Shown one piece after another: positions 39,475-48,250 of a stretch of DNA of 64,000 nt. The position numbers were made by a program, and so were the translations under genes. The notes beneath the pieces were generated by a model. That model saw only the letters and a list, made by a program, of their open reading frames with translations. It was not told the origin of the DNA and did not search any database. The first letter of the stretch is position 1. The number at the start of each line of letters is the position of its first letter. The stretch covers positions 186,001 through 250,000 of the forward strand of contig CAYQVH010000002.1 of the NCBI GenBank assembly GCA_964420975.1, given 5' to 3'. The DNA is from Accumulibacter sp964420975. Its GTDB lineage: Bacteria; Pseudomonadota; Gammaproteobacteria; Burkholderiales; Rhodocyclaceae.

Positions 39475-39962
39475 CGGCCTCCTGCCGGCTTGACTTTCGC
39501 CGGCGCCTTGAGCCCGAAGAACAACGGTCCTGACCAGCGGGTACCGGTGATCTCGCGCGCGATCATCGACAGGCTGGGGTACATCCGGCCGTTGAACGCG
39601 TATTGTCCGTCGGCGGTGGCGACGACACAGTATTCGACATCACGGTATTCGCGGGTCAACACGGTACCGGCCGCCAGCCGGGTGTCGCCATCACGCTTCT
39701 TGACCTTGCCCGTTTCGAGGAGGGAAGCGATCCGACGCTGGTTTCGCTCCGGCAGATCAGCGTCACGCTTGCGGAACTCGATCTCCTGCAGTTTGTAAGC
39801 GATGCGACGTTCCAGGAACGCGCGGTTGGCGTTGGGCGTGTCAGCGCCGAACAGCTTCTGCCAAAGCGCCTTGATTTCAGGCATCGGTAGTTCAGGCAAG
39901 CGGGCGATCTGCATCAAGACCGACGGCGGCGTGGCGGGAATGCGCGTGGGCGTGTTCATCAT
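39471..39962 (-). CDS. DUF2924 family protein
   Basis: 163-residue protein of DUF2924, a recurrent partner of large serine recombinases in phage-like and integrative elements. It has the family segments LPELPMPEIKALWQKLFG, NRAFLERRIAYKLQEIEF and the beta-rich end YRDVEYCVVATADGQYAFNG / YPSLSMIAREITGTRWSGP. The C-terminal SLSxIAREITG segment resembles a RAMA-type DNA-interaction motif. The frame is intact even though its recombinase partner is broken. Start is ATG 39962 or 39959. Confidence 0.85.
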   Translation of the reverse strand: MMNTPTRIPATPPSVLMQIARLPELPMPEIKALWQKLFGADTPNANRAFLERRIAYKLQEIEFRKRDADLPERNQRRIASLLETGKVKKRDGDTRLAAGTVLTREYRDVEYCVVATADGQYAFNGRMYPSLSMIAREITGTRWSGPLFFGLKAPAKVKPAGGR

Positions 39963-40025
39963 GACTCCGTATTATTCCTTGTAGACGGGGTGTGAATGAA
40001 CGCGATGGTGGCCACCAGACAAGAA

Positions 40026-40056
40026 GACCAACCCCTCATCGGGTTGGTCTTTTTTT
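40026..40056 (+). terminator. Strong hairpin with T run upstream of the recombinase module
   Basis: A 9-bp stem GACCAACCC/GGGTTGGTC (40026-40034 with 40041-40049) is followed by seven T residues on the plus strand. No plus-strand gene precedes it closely, so what it terminates is unclear. It follows CCACCA at 40012-40017, echoing the tRNA 3' end and terminator at 35778-35822. Confidence 0.6.
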
Positions 40057-40869
40057 GTCTACTGCCGCGTGCTGGCGCGGGTTCGTGCGGGTTCCTGTGG
40101 ACTTCGGCGTTTCCCGCGGGCGCCCGGATTGGGCCGATTTCACTCTCTCCTGGCCATTTTTCTCTCCGGCATCACTGCCCGCTGGAGGCCGAAGTCCACG
40201 AAGGTCGAAGGCGACGCTATTGAAAATCAACACGTTACACTTGGCCCGATCAAGCGGTTGATTCGTAGCATGGGTAGGTGGTGGCAACAACGGCGTCATG
40301 CCAGCGAGCGGAGGAGCCCTGACGCTTTGCCAGTTGGCAGCGGCTCACTTCCGGCTAGATCTCAGACTTCAGTGTCGTCGGTTCAAGCCAACGAATGACC
40401 GCGTCCGAACTTGCTGTATGACTGCTCGCGACTCACTGCCACCGGTAGCGCCGCCAACGGTTCAACGGCAGGTAACCGAACACAACGGCCACTCTCGACA
40501 GCTGGCCACTGGCAAGCTCTTAGCGATAGCGATCATGTAGGCCAAACCGCCGAGATGACAGCAATCGATTTTGAACGGACATTGGCCAACCCGAGTGGCC
40601 GCCTCAAGTCGAGTTCACTTTTCGTAGCCGGAGCCGGCATCCGGGGCCATCATTTCAGTACCGGCTTCGAGATGGAAGATGCAAGCGAGGCAGTCTTAGA
40701 CGATCGGTCTTCAGTTTTCTTGTGGTAAAGGTCCATGATGATCATCGACGACATAGACGTCCTTTCCGCAGATGTTCCGATACCTGGACAGGGTCGAAAG
40801 GGTCACGGACATGTCATTCGGAAATAGGCGCAGCGGCGAGAAGTGATGAGCAGACTAATGCCGATACCA
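40057..40869. other. Gene-poor region between the recombinase module and the IetAS-like pair
   Basis: About 0.8 kb. Only short open frames without family features or ribosome sites occur on either strand. There is no visible tRNA, CRISPR array or IS end. It may contain worn-out remnants of earlier insertions. Confidence 0.45.
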
Positions 40870-41547
40870 TCAGCCGGGAACACCAACTCGCGTGCTGATT
40901 CGTTCCTGGATTTCTTGGTAGATCGGCAGTTCCACACCTTCACCAACATCGAGGGTGACACAGAGAGCAAAAGGAACTGCTGCCGGCAGCTTGCCGCCAT
41001 CCTCGGCACAATTCACCTTGAATACCAGGTCGGCACTCTCCACGAACGCGATCGCGCTTTGTCCTTCTAGGACTTCGTGCTGCACCGTGCCACGCCGAAC
41101 CTGCTGCCAGTCACAATTGATCCGGGAGACGCTGAAATCACCGCCGGGTGGCTTGATCCACAGACGTGCTGCTCGATATTTCGCGTGTCTCGGGTTGACC
41201 GGTGACATCCATGCCAGGGTGATAGTCAAGCGGCGCTTCGTCACTTGTGCGTTGAGGCTGGGCGGCAGCGGAACCCTGAATTCGAGTGCCTCGCCGTCCC
41301 TCAGCTCCCCGGTCCCAATAAGGGTCGCACGTTGTTCCGTACAGGTGATCGCCCGGTAAATATCGGCCCGACCGTAGCCGACGAAACGCGTTACCAAGCT
41401 TTGCCGCTGCCTCCTGTCTTCGATTTCCGGTCGAGCGTTGATGATTTGAGCTTCGAGGTCTCCCCACTCGGCCCCATGAACCAGCAGGGCCTTCAGTAGA
41501 ACGGCATCCAAGCGATCGGGAAGGCGATCAGGACTACCAGCGCGCAT
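40870..41547 (-). CDS. IetS-like S8 peptidase, C-terminal fragment of a frame-broken gene
   Basis: 225-residue frame that continues the protease after its second frame change. It holds the conserved C-terminal domain of IetS-type subtilisins: LLKALLVHGAEWGDLEAQI, RFVGYGRADIYRAITCTEQRATLIG, LPPSLNAQVTKRRLTITLAW and RGTVQHEVLEGQSAIAF. The ATG at 41547 lies exactly at the frame switch. Upstream in the same frame there is no other start but also no nearby stop. The natural reading is one protein with the two preceding fragments. Whether this piece is made separately by internal initiation is unknown. Confidence 0.75.
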   Translation of the reverse strand: MRAGSPDRLPDRLDAVLLKALLVHGAEWGDLEAQIINARPEIEDRRQRQSLVTRFVGYGRADIYRAITCTEQRATLIGTGELRDGEALEFRVPLPPSLNAQVTKRRLTITLAWMSPVNPRHAKYRAARLWIKPPGGDFSVSRINCDWQQVRRGTVQHEVLEGQSAIAFVESADLVFKVNCAEDGGKLPAAVPFALCVTLDVGEGVELPIYQEIQERISTRVGVPG

Positions 41548-42686
41548 ACCTCGATCACCACATGGGCCTGTGCAGCCCCGCGCGTGGCGAGGGCAGTCGC
41601 GTTGCTTGTACCCCGAGCATATTTCGTATTATGGCCTCCAGGATCCGGCGGGGCAGCGACCCGGTGTCCAGGCGCAGCAGAGGTGTTGATCATCTGGAGA
41701 TCGGTAACGCCTGGATCGCCGGTGTACCGTTCGCGATAAAGTGCCCGTCCACCGGGCATCAGGAGGTCCGGCTTGACCGCTCGCCGGAAACCGTGACCGA
41801 TGCAGGAGTATGGCGATATCCCTCGGTCAGGGAATAGATCGTAGCGATCTGCGGCCCGCACGAATGTCGAGCTGTCGGCATGCACACATCCTACCGTGAT
41901 GGCATTGATCGATTCGCCGGGGGTCAACAGTCGGCGGCCCACCGACTCAGCGACGAGAGCAGAGACTGCGTGCCGCTGCCGCTCGTCGGCTGACAGCGTG
42001 GAGAAGGTACCCCGTGGTATCGACAGGGTAAGTTGTGCAGGCAAGTTGCCCGCACTAACGACGAAAAGCACCTGGTATTTGGACGCGAGCCAGTCTAGAA
42101 GCCGCGCCCATGGAGATAGATCGGTGTCAAACGGCTTGAGCAAGTCACCGACGGACAGGTTGATCACCTTGATTGTCGGTGCGGCGGCAGGTCCATCGCT
42201 CTCTCCGTCGAACATCCGCTTCACCGACCGATGTACGAGATCGATGAGCAAAACGTTGTCTGGCGTCGTTTCCAGCCTTGGCACCCGCGAATCGGCCGGA
42301 TCGGGACGCATGATCGGCCTCACGTACACAGGCTTGGCCAATGGCACCCTGGGGCCATCCAGTTCGCCATACAGAATCAGCGATGCCATGGCTGTTCCAT
42401 GACCCCGATCCCTTGCCGGGTAGTCGGACTCCCATCCATCTGGGTCATCGACGGAAAGGCGCCCGGCGAGCAGCGGATGGTTCTGGAGGGGCAAACCGTC
42501 AAGCAGTCCGACTACTGGCTGGCCAGAGGACGCCCGGCTTGACCCGTCAACACCAGGTAGTCGAAGCTCATCACCATCCGGCAGGGCCAATGCCCGGCCG
42601 CGCGGCCGAAAAAGCATCACTCGCTCGGACTGGACCAAGGTAGGAGGATTCTCGCTGAGCAGACTGCGTACCCCCGACGCTGGCAT
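41493..42686 (-). CDS. IetS-like S8 peptidase, catalytic fragment of a frame-broken gene
   Basis: 397-residue frame with the whole subtilisin triad: Asp63 in GLLDGLPL, His96 in DRGHGTAMASLI and Ser361 in ARGTSNATALATR. The oxyanion Asn is in FVVSAGNLP. It overlaps the N-terminal fragment by 70 bases and the C-terminal fragment by 55 bases. The last residues after Glu379 (a hydrophobic run ending WMPFY) are out-of-frame readthrough, not protease sequence. Both ends of the real segment coincide with the motif TCGAG(A/G)TATGC. The family is known from the ietAS pair (AAA ATPase plus subtilisin-like protease), first linked to plasmid stability and later listed among anti-phage systems. Confidence 0.8.
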   Translation of the reverse strand: MPASGVRSLLSENPPTLVQSERVMLFRPRGRALALPDGDELRLPGVDGSSRASSGQPVVGLLDGLPLQNHPLLAGRLSVDDPDGWESDYPARDRGHGTAMASLILYGELDGPRVPLAKPVYVRPIMRPDPADSRVPRLETTPDNVLLIDLVHRSVKRMFDGESDGPAAAPTIKVINLSVGDLLKPFDTDLSPWARLLDWLASKYQVLFVVSAGNLPAQLTLSIPRGTFSTLSADERQRHAVSALVAESVGRRLLTPGESINAITVGCVHADSSTFVRAADRYDLFPDRGISPYSCIGHGFRRAVKPDLLMPGGRALYRERYTGDPGVTDLQMINTSAAPGHRVAAPPDPGGHNTKYARGTSNATALATRGAAQAHVVIEVCALVVLIAFPIAWMPFY

Positions 42687-43429
42687 ATCTCGACCAGGAA
42701 ACCGTGGTACGCAATATCCTGGATCAGCGCCGTACTCAGTGTGCGCCCACCAATCTCGCTCACGAGGCGCGACAGGTCTGCTGCCGTGCGGCTATTCTTG
42801 TCGGTGGAAGAATAGCACCACGCTTCCACCTCGAACCGAATCGCCTCTTCGTCGATCGCCAGCCCGCTTTCCCAGTATTCGCGGACGTCCGGCCCGATTC
42901 GGTCCTGGATGCCCCAGAAGCGAACGTCGCGCAAGTGCTTGAAAACATCCTTCCACTTGCCCAGCCCGTGCTCCAGTTTGACTCGCTGGTCAGCCTTGTA
43001 GCGATTCCAGAGACTGATGACTTCGGCAAGTGCCTGCTGGTTGCTGCCAAGGAGGTAGATTCGCCCATCCAGAGCTTTCTCGCGATCATGCTGATCGTAG
43101 AAGTAATCATCTGGCTCAACACCGACCTCATCGGCCTCAAGCAGCCATTCCAGACCAGGCGTTCGTTGCACTGCCCCGATGAAATTCTCCACCGAGCCCA
43201 CTGTCTCGAAGACCACGACCAGATCCGGATCATCCGTCGGCGCAGCGGCTTGCAGCTGTATCCGCCGGGCGTCGAAAGCCGATTGCAACGTATCAAATTT
43301 CGGGGTGAGTCTTTCCGCCTGACGTTGTGCCGGCGGAACATGGACTTGTGCCCAACCCGGGGTACGCTTTTCCCGTTCGGATGAAGTGGGGCGTGGAAAT
43401 AGTAGGAGTGGTCGTTGTTGTTCTCTCAT
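42617..43429 (-). CDS. IetS-like S8 peptidase, N-terminal fragment of a frame-broken gene
   Basis: 270-residue frame with the characteristic N-terminal region of IetS-type proteases: RPLLLFPRPTSSEREKR, QRQAERLTPKFDTLQSAF, VVFETVGSVENFIGAVQR and LEHGLGKWKDVFKHLRDVR. Real homology ends at YHGFLVEI. The following residues, from CQRRGYAVC onward, are out of frame. The ATG at 43429 lies 23 bases after the ATPase stop, with a modest AGGTG ribosome site. ATPase and protease are thus one operon. Joined, the three fragments would make a protein of about 850 residues, the expected size. Confidence 0.78.
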   Translation of the reverse strand: MREQQRPLLLFPRPTSSEREKRTPGWAQVHVPPAQRQAERLTPKFDTLQSAFDARRIQLQAAAPTDDPDLVVVFETVGSVENFIGAVQRTPGLEWLLEADEVGVEPDDYFYDQHDREKALDGRIYLLGSNQQALAEVISLWNRYKADQRVKLEHGLGKWKDVFKHLRDVRFWGIQDRIGPDVREYWESGLAIDEEAIRFEVEAWCYSSTDKNSRTAADLSRLVSEIGGRTLSTALIQDIAYHGFLVEICQRRGYAVCSARILLPWSSPSE

Positions 43430-43452
43430 CCGGCACCTGTCGTCGTGCCGGA

Positions 43453-44427
43453 CTAGGCGTCAGACGACACCCTGTTCTTCCATTGTTCTAGGCGATTGTT
43501 GATAACAGCGCAAAAGTCCGCATTCGGCAGCGACAGAACATACCGCCGATGGACATCCTCGCTGAACTGTTCGAGATCCGAAAAACTGCTTACCTTGAGC
43601 TTCGTAGCGAGCGTATTAGGTGACATGCCGAGCGACGTCCCCAGACGCTCCTGGAATCGCTCGAACCAAGCCGTCCTCTGCTCCGTGGTTGGGCCGGGCA
43701 GATTCAGTCGCAGCTGGAACCGGCGCCAGACGGCCCGGTCGAGCAACTCGGCATGGTTGGTGGCCGTCACGACCACCACGTGGCTAGGCAACCCGTCGAT
43801 CTGCAAGAGTAGGGAGCTGACGACCCGCTTGATTTCCCCGGTCTCGTGGGTATCGCCCCGCTCCTTACCAAGGGTGTCGAATTCGTCGAAGAACAGGACG
43901 CACTGATGCGTCCTGGCAAAGTCGAACAACCGTTTCAGGCGGCCGCTTGTTTCACCGAGAAAACTGCCAACGACTGCCTCATAACGTACGACAAACAGCG
44001 GAACCATCAACTCCTGCGCGATGGCTTCGGCCAGTGTCGTTTTGCCATTACCCGGAGGGCCAGAGAGCAGCACCCGATGCCTTGGCTCCAAGCCGTATGA
44101 ACGCAGGATGTCGCGCCGCTGTTGTTCCTCGATCAGCTCCGACGACGCCTTGAGCACGTCCGAGGGCAGTAGCATGGATCCCAATGTCCGGCGCGGCTCG
44201 ATTTCGTACAGAAGCCCGCCATGTCCACCCTCATAGCTGCGAACTACCTCGGCCACCTTTGGACGCGCATTCGCCGCACGCAGATTAGCCTCTAGCCTAT
44301 CCGCCAGCTGGTTATGGTGTTTTGCGCGCTCTTCTGCGGCCATGGCTTCCACGGTCGACCGGAACAAGTTCTGATCGCCCTGGCTGCCCGCCCGCACAAG
44401 ATTGACGATTAAATCGGCTCTGGGCAT
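43453..44427 (-). CDS. IetA-like AAA ATPase
   Basis: 324-residue AAA+ ATPase, upstream partner of the subtilisin-like protease. Walker A is GPPGNGKT at residues 123-130 and Walker B LFFDEFD near 178-184. Sensor 1 lies in VVVTATNHAELLD, followed by an arginine-finger stretch (RAVWRRFQLRL). The N-terminal helical part (ADLIVNLVRAGSQGDQNLF, VEAMAAEERAKHHNQLADRL) is typical of IetA. ATG 44427 is preferred over a longer frame to 44505. It begins MPRADLIV and has GGAGAA upstream, and the longer frame runs into the transposase remnant. A defence or plasmid-stability role is inferred from the family. The ATPase itself is intact. Confidence 0.85.
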   Translation of the reverse strand: MPRADLIVNLVRAGSQGDQNLFRSTVEAMAAEERAKHHNQLADRLEANLRAANARPKVAEVVRSYEGGHGGLLYEIEPRRTLGSMLLPSDVLKASSELIEEQQRRDILRSYGLEPRHRVLLSGPPGNGKTTLAEAIAQELMVPLFVVRYEAVVGSFLGETSGRLKRLFDFARTHQCVLFFDEFDTLGKERGDTHETGEIKRVVSSLLLQIDGLPSHVVVVTATNHAELLDRAVWRRFQLRLNLPGPTTEQRTAWFERFQERLGTSLGMSPNTLATKLKVSSFSDLEQFSEDVHRRYVLSLPNADFCAVINNRLEQWKNRVSSDA

Positions 44428-44501
44428 GGGTTCTCCGCTCGGAAGTTTAACGGCGATCACTTCCCACGTCATTAGCCACGGGGCCGCCGCTTCACCACCT
44501 A

Positions 44502-45128
44502 TCATGTTTCGGCCCGTTGGAAGAACTTGGGCAGAGGCAATGCGCTAGCCGCGCGTCTCAACAGGAGGCGGAGACCCCATTTGAACCAGGAGAGGGCGCT
44601 TCGGTAGGCCTTGCGGACGGACCAATGGTTGGGATCGATCGGTTTACGCGCTTTTTTCGGTGACGGTCGGGTGGCTCCGGGCGTCTTCCTGCCCGGCCCG
44701 GACACCCCAGTACATCGCCAGTGCCCTGATCAGGATCAGGCAATCGAGACGCTTGGGCGCTTCGAGCTGGGTATCTTCCAAGCGAAAGCCACGATTCTTG
44801 AAGTCCGAGAACATCGGTTCGATGGCCCGGCGCGCGCCGTAGTCTTTGACCGCGGCCCGGTTGGGCGGAGCATCCATCGCGATGATCCAGGGCTCGGGAT
44901 GGCCGGCCTCCTGCAGCACACCAATCGCCGAAGCCACTGCTCCCGCATGTCCGCGCGCTCCGTGTCCCGAGGCAGCAGCGTCGACAACTCCATCGTGTTC
45001 GGCGTGCGGGCTTCCATCATCGCCGCAACCGCCAGCGGCAGCTTCTTCAGGATCGTCTTGCGTATCCCAGGAAGCGCCTCCTCCAGGCTACGACCAATTT
45101 CTTTCGCGAATTTCTCCAGCTTTCCCAT
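44502..45128 (-). pseudogene. IS4-family transposase remnant
   Basis: Three pieces of one transposase in different frames. The N-terminus is at 45128 (KFAKEIGRSLEEALPGIRKT, ARTPNTMELSTLLPRDTERA). A C-terminal part begins near 44937 (HPEPWIIAMDAPPNRAAVKD, AIEPMFSDFKNRGFRLEDTQ). The tail ends at 44502 (RKPIDPNHWSVRKAYRSALS). The middle, including most of the DDE core, is deleted at about 44945, and an A6 tract near 44660 carries a further frameshift. On the 45129-45170 side, TGATAACTCTGAGAGATCAG could be an IS end. No matching repeat is seen at the other side, so the element is decayed. Confidence 0.8.
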
Positions 45129-45408
45129 GACTGCTCAACTCATTACGTGATAACTCTGAGAGATCAGATCAAAAGCGATAGGTAGTGAGCCTGCCGCCGA
45201 ACGACGATTGCGTACCGGCAGCGCTTGCGCCATCATCTGCCGCTGGCTGGTGGCGCCGAGTGGACACGGCGTCGCTGGTTTGCTCCCGGTCATGGGACGT
45301 CTCTTCACTGGACCCACCGATGTCGCACACCTCACCCGAGACGCACGCCGTCAGCTCGCCCGCGCCGCCCGGCGCCGTCCTCGCCGTTGCCTGTCGTGCG
45401 AGCGGACG

Positions 45409-48207
45409 TTGAACTCGAGTCTCCTGCTCGCCGCGATTCCGGCGACCGCCTTCGCCGGCTTCGCGCTGCCCTGGTTCCTGCAGCGCTTCGGACGGCAGGC
45501 GGCGGCGTGGGCGGCGGCGGCGGTGATGGCGACCTGCCTGGCGCTGCTGCTCGCGCTGGCGCCGGGCGTCCTCACCGGGCAGAGCGAGTTCTTCCGCCTG
45601 CCCTGGCTACCGAGCTACGGTCTTCACGTCACTCTGCGACTCGACGGACTCAGCCTGCTCTTTGGGCTGTTGATCTGCGCCATCGGCCTGCTGGTCGTTC
45701 TTTATGCCGTTTGGTACCTTCCGGCCAGCGATCGCCTGGGGCGCTTCTTTTCGCTGCTGCTGCTGTTCATGGCGGCGATGCTCGGCGTCGTGCTGGCGGA
45801 GAACCTGCTACTGCTGCTCGTCTGCTGGGAATTGACGAGCCTCTCGTCGTTTCTTCTTGTCGCCTACCGCAGTGAAAAGTACGCCGCGCGCATCGGCGCG
45901 CGGATGGCGCTGGCGGTCACCGGCGGCGGTGGCCTCGCACTGTTGGCGGGGATCCTGCTTTTGGGCCATATCGCCGGTAGTTACGAACTGTCCGCCGTTC
46001 TTGCGGCGGGCCCGCAGATTCACGCTCACCCGCTGTATGCGCCGACCTTGCTGCTGATTCTGCTCGGCGCGTTTACCAAGTCGGCGCAGTTTCCTTTCCA
46101 CTTCTGGCTGCCGAGCGCGATGGCGGCGCCGACACCGGTTTCGGCGTATCTGCACTCGGCGACCCTGGTCAAGGCCGGCGTATTTCTCCTCGCCCGTCTT
46201 TACCCGGCGCTTGGTGGCAGCAGCCTGTGGTTTTGGGTGGTGGCTGGCACTGGCGCCGTCACGCTCCTCTACGGCGCAGCGATCGCGCTCTTCCGCAACG
46301 ACCTCAAGGGGCTTCTGGCGTATTCGACGATCAGCCAGCTCGGCCTAGTCACGCTCCTTTTCGGCCTTGACAGCCGCCTGTCGGTGGTCGCCGGCATTTT
46401 CCACCTCATCAATCACGCGATTTTCAAGGCGTCGCTGTTCATGGCGGCCGGCGTCATCGACCACGAGTGCGGGACGCGCGACATGCGCCGGGTAAACGGC
46501 ATGTTTCGCGTCATGCCGATCACCGCCACGCTGGCGATCTTCGCCGCGGCGGCGATGGCCGGCGTACCGCTGCTCAACGGTTTCCTGAGCAAGGAGATGT
46601 TTTTCGCCGAGACGCTCAGTCACCCGCCGTTCGAACCGCTGGGGTGGGGGCTGCCGCTGCTGGCGACGATTGCCGGCATGCTAGGCGTCGCCTATTCGGC
46701 GCGTTTCGTACATGACGTTTTTTTCAACGGCGAACCGGTCAACCTGCCGCGACAGCCGCATGAACCGCCACCGCTGATGCGGGCACCGATCGCGCTGCTC
46801 GTCTTCGGCTGCCTGCTGGTCGGCGTCGTTCCCGGCTACACCGTTCGACCGCTGCTCGAAGCCGCCGCCGGCGCCGCGCTGCAGGAACCGCTCCCGGCGT
46901 TCACCCTCGCTCTTTGGCATGGTTTCAACACGCCGTTCCTGATGAGCCTGTTGGCCCTCGCTGGCGGCACCCTGATCTATGCGCTGCGCCGCCCGCTGTA
47001 CGCCTGGCAAAAGCAACTGCCCGAGATGCGCCCACGAACCGTGTTTGTACGACTTTACCGCCAGTTGGCAGGAACGGCTCGCCGCCTGCTCGGCCTGATC
47101 GACAACCGCTCACTGCAACGCTATTGCGCGCTGCTCTTCGCTTTCACCCTCGTCGCCGGCGGCTGGGCCTTTTTCTCGGGAACGACGAACGGCGCCCGCA
47201 TGCCAGGTCAGCCGATCGACGAGGTCGCCGTCGTCGCCTTGCTCGTCCTGCTGCTGGGCAGCGTCGGCGCCACGGCGCTGCACCGCGAGCGTCTGCTGGC
47301 GCTGATTTTGGTCAGCGTCGTCGGCATCGTCGTCACCCTGAGCTTCACACGGCTGTCGGCGCCGGATCTGGCGCTGACCCAGCTCGCCGTCGAACTGGGA
47401 ACGATTGTCCTCATGCTGCTCGTCCTCTACTACCTGCCGCCGCGGCACGCGCCGCAGAGCAGTGCCGGACGACTGATCCGCGACCTCGTGCTGGCGCTGC
47501 TTTGTGGCGGCGGACTCGGTCTGGTCGCGCTGCAGATGATGCTCTCGCCGGCCGACTCGATCGCCGGCTACTACCTGCAGCAAGCACTTCCCGGCGGCGG
47601 CGGCAGCAACGTCGTGAACGTGATTCTGGTCGATTTCCGCGGCTTCGATACGCTCGGCGAGATCACCGTCCTGGCCATGGTCGCGCTTGCCTCGCACGCC
47701 CTGCTCGACCGCCTGACACTGGTTGCGCCGGCAACCGACGCCGACGGGCGGCGCTGGGCGGCCGATTCCCAGCCGCTGTTTCTGAAGATGCTCGTTCAGC
47801 CCTTGCTACCACTGGCGCTAACGGTGTCGATCTACGTCTTCCTGCGCGGCCACAACCTGCCCGGTGGCGGCTTCGTTGCCGGCCTGATCACCAGCGTCGC
47901 GCTGATCATGCAGTACCTCGCCGGCGGCATCGCCTTCGCGCAACCGCGGCTGCCGAAGGATCCGGTGCGGCTGCTCGCACTCGGACTATTGCTGGCGGCG
48001 GGCGTCGGCCTCGCCAGCTGGCCGTTCGGTTACCCCTTCCTGACCAGCACCCACGCTCGGCTGCGCTTGCCGCTGATCGGTGACGTCGAACTCGCGTCGG
48101 CGATGATCTTCGATCTCGGCGTCTACGTCGTCGTCGTGACCGTCGTCGTCACCGTCCTCGCCGGACTGGGGCGCTTGTCTCACGCCGGAGATGCCAGAAC
48201 GACATGA
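45409..48207 (+). CDS. mrpA: Mrp-type Na+/H+ antiporter subunit A (with fused MrpB domain)
   Basis: Largest subunit of the multi-subunit Mrp/Mnh cation/proton antiporter in the inner membrane. The product is about 932 residues with many membrane helices, homologous to complex I NuoL. It has LLLLLVCWELTSLSSFLLV and the proton-channel segments GAFTKSAQFPFHFWLPSAMAAPTPVSAYLHSATLVKAG. A C-terminal MrpB-like domain ends it (IYVFLRGHNLPGGGFVAGLI). The fused A-B form explains why no separate mrpB is present. The start is uncertain. TTG 45409 fits the hydrophobic N-terminus, while in-frame ATGs at 45292 and 45208 would add an unconserved, Arg-rich leader. Confidence 0.93.
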   Translation: MNSSLLLAAIPATAFAGFALPWFLQRFGRQAAAWAAAAVMATCLALLLALAPGVLTGQSEFFRLPWLPSYGLHVTLRLDGLSLLFGLLICAIGLLVVLYAVWYLPASDRLGRFFSLLLLFMAAMLGVVLAENLLLLLVCWELTSLSSFLLVAYRSEKYAARIGARMALAVTGGGGLALLAGILLLGHIAGSYELSAVLAAGPQIHAHPLYAPTLLLILLGAFTKSAQFPFHFWLPSAMAAPTPVSAYLHSATLVKAGVFLLARLYPALGGSSLWFWVVAGTGAVTLLYGAAIALFRNDLKGLLAYSTISQLGLVTLLFGLDSRLSVVAGIFHLINHAIFKASLFMAAGVIDHECGTRDMRRVNGMFRVMPITATLAIFAAAAMAGVPLLNGFLSKEMFFAETLSHPPFEPLGWGLPLLATIAGMLGVAYSARFVHDVFFNGEPVNLPRQPHEPPPLMRAPIALLVFGCLLVGVVPGYTVRPLLEAAAGAALQEPLPAFTLALWHGFNTPFLMSLLALAGGTLIYALRRPLYAWQKQLPEMRPRTVFVRLYRQLAGTARRLLGLIDNRSLQRYCALLFAFTLVAGGWAFFSGTTNGARMPGQPIDEVAVVALLVLLLGSVGATALHRERLLALILVSVVGIVVTLSFTRLSAPDLALTQLAVELGTIVLMLLVLYYLPPRHAPQSSAGRLIRDLVLALLCGGGLGLVALQMMLSPADSIAGYYLQQALPGGGGSNVVNVILVDFRGFDTLGEITVLAMVALASHALLDRLTLVAPATDADGRRWAADSQPLFLKMLVQPLLPLALTVSIYVFLRGHNLPGGGFVAGLITSVALIMQYLAGGIAFAQPRLPKDPVRLLALGLLLAAGVGLASWPFGYPFLTSTHARLRLPLIGDVELASAMIFDLGVYVVVVTVVVTVLAGLGRLSHAGDARTT

Positions 48208-48250
48208 AGCGCTCACCACTCCCGATGACGACCGAACCGGGGAACCGCTG

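Noticed and set aside
40057..40728. Short plus-strand frames in the gene-poor stretch
   Set aside because: No ribosome sites, no domain features and low-complexity composition. Treated as non-coding.
41493..42686. Treating the protease fragments as three independent genes
   Set aside because: Each fragment holds a different, consecutive part of one known protein architecture, and residues beyond each junction lose homology. One disrupted gene is the simpler reading.
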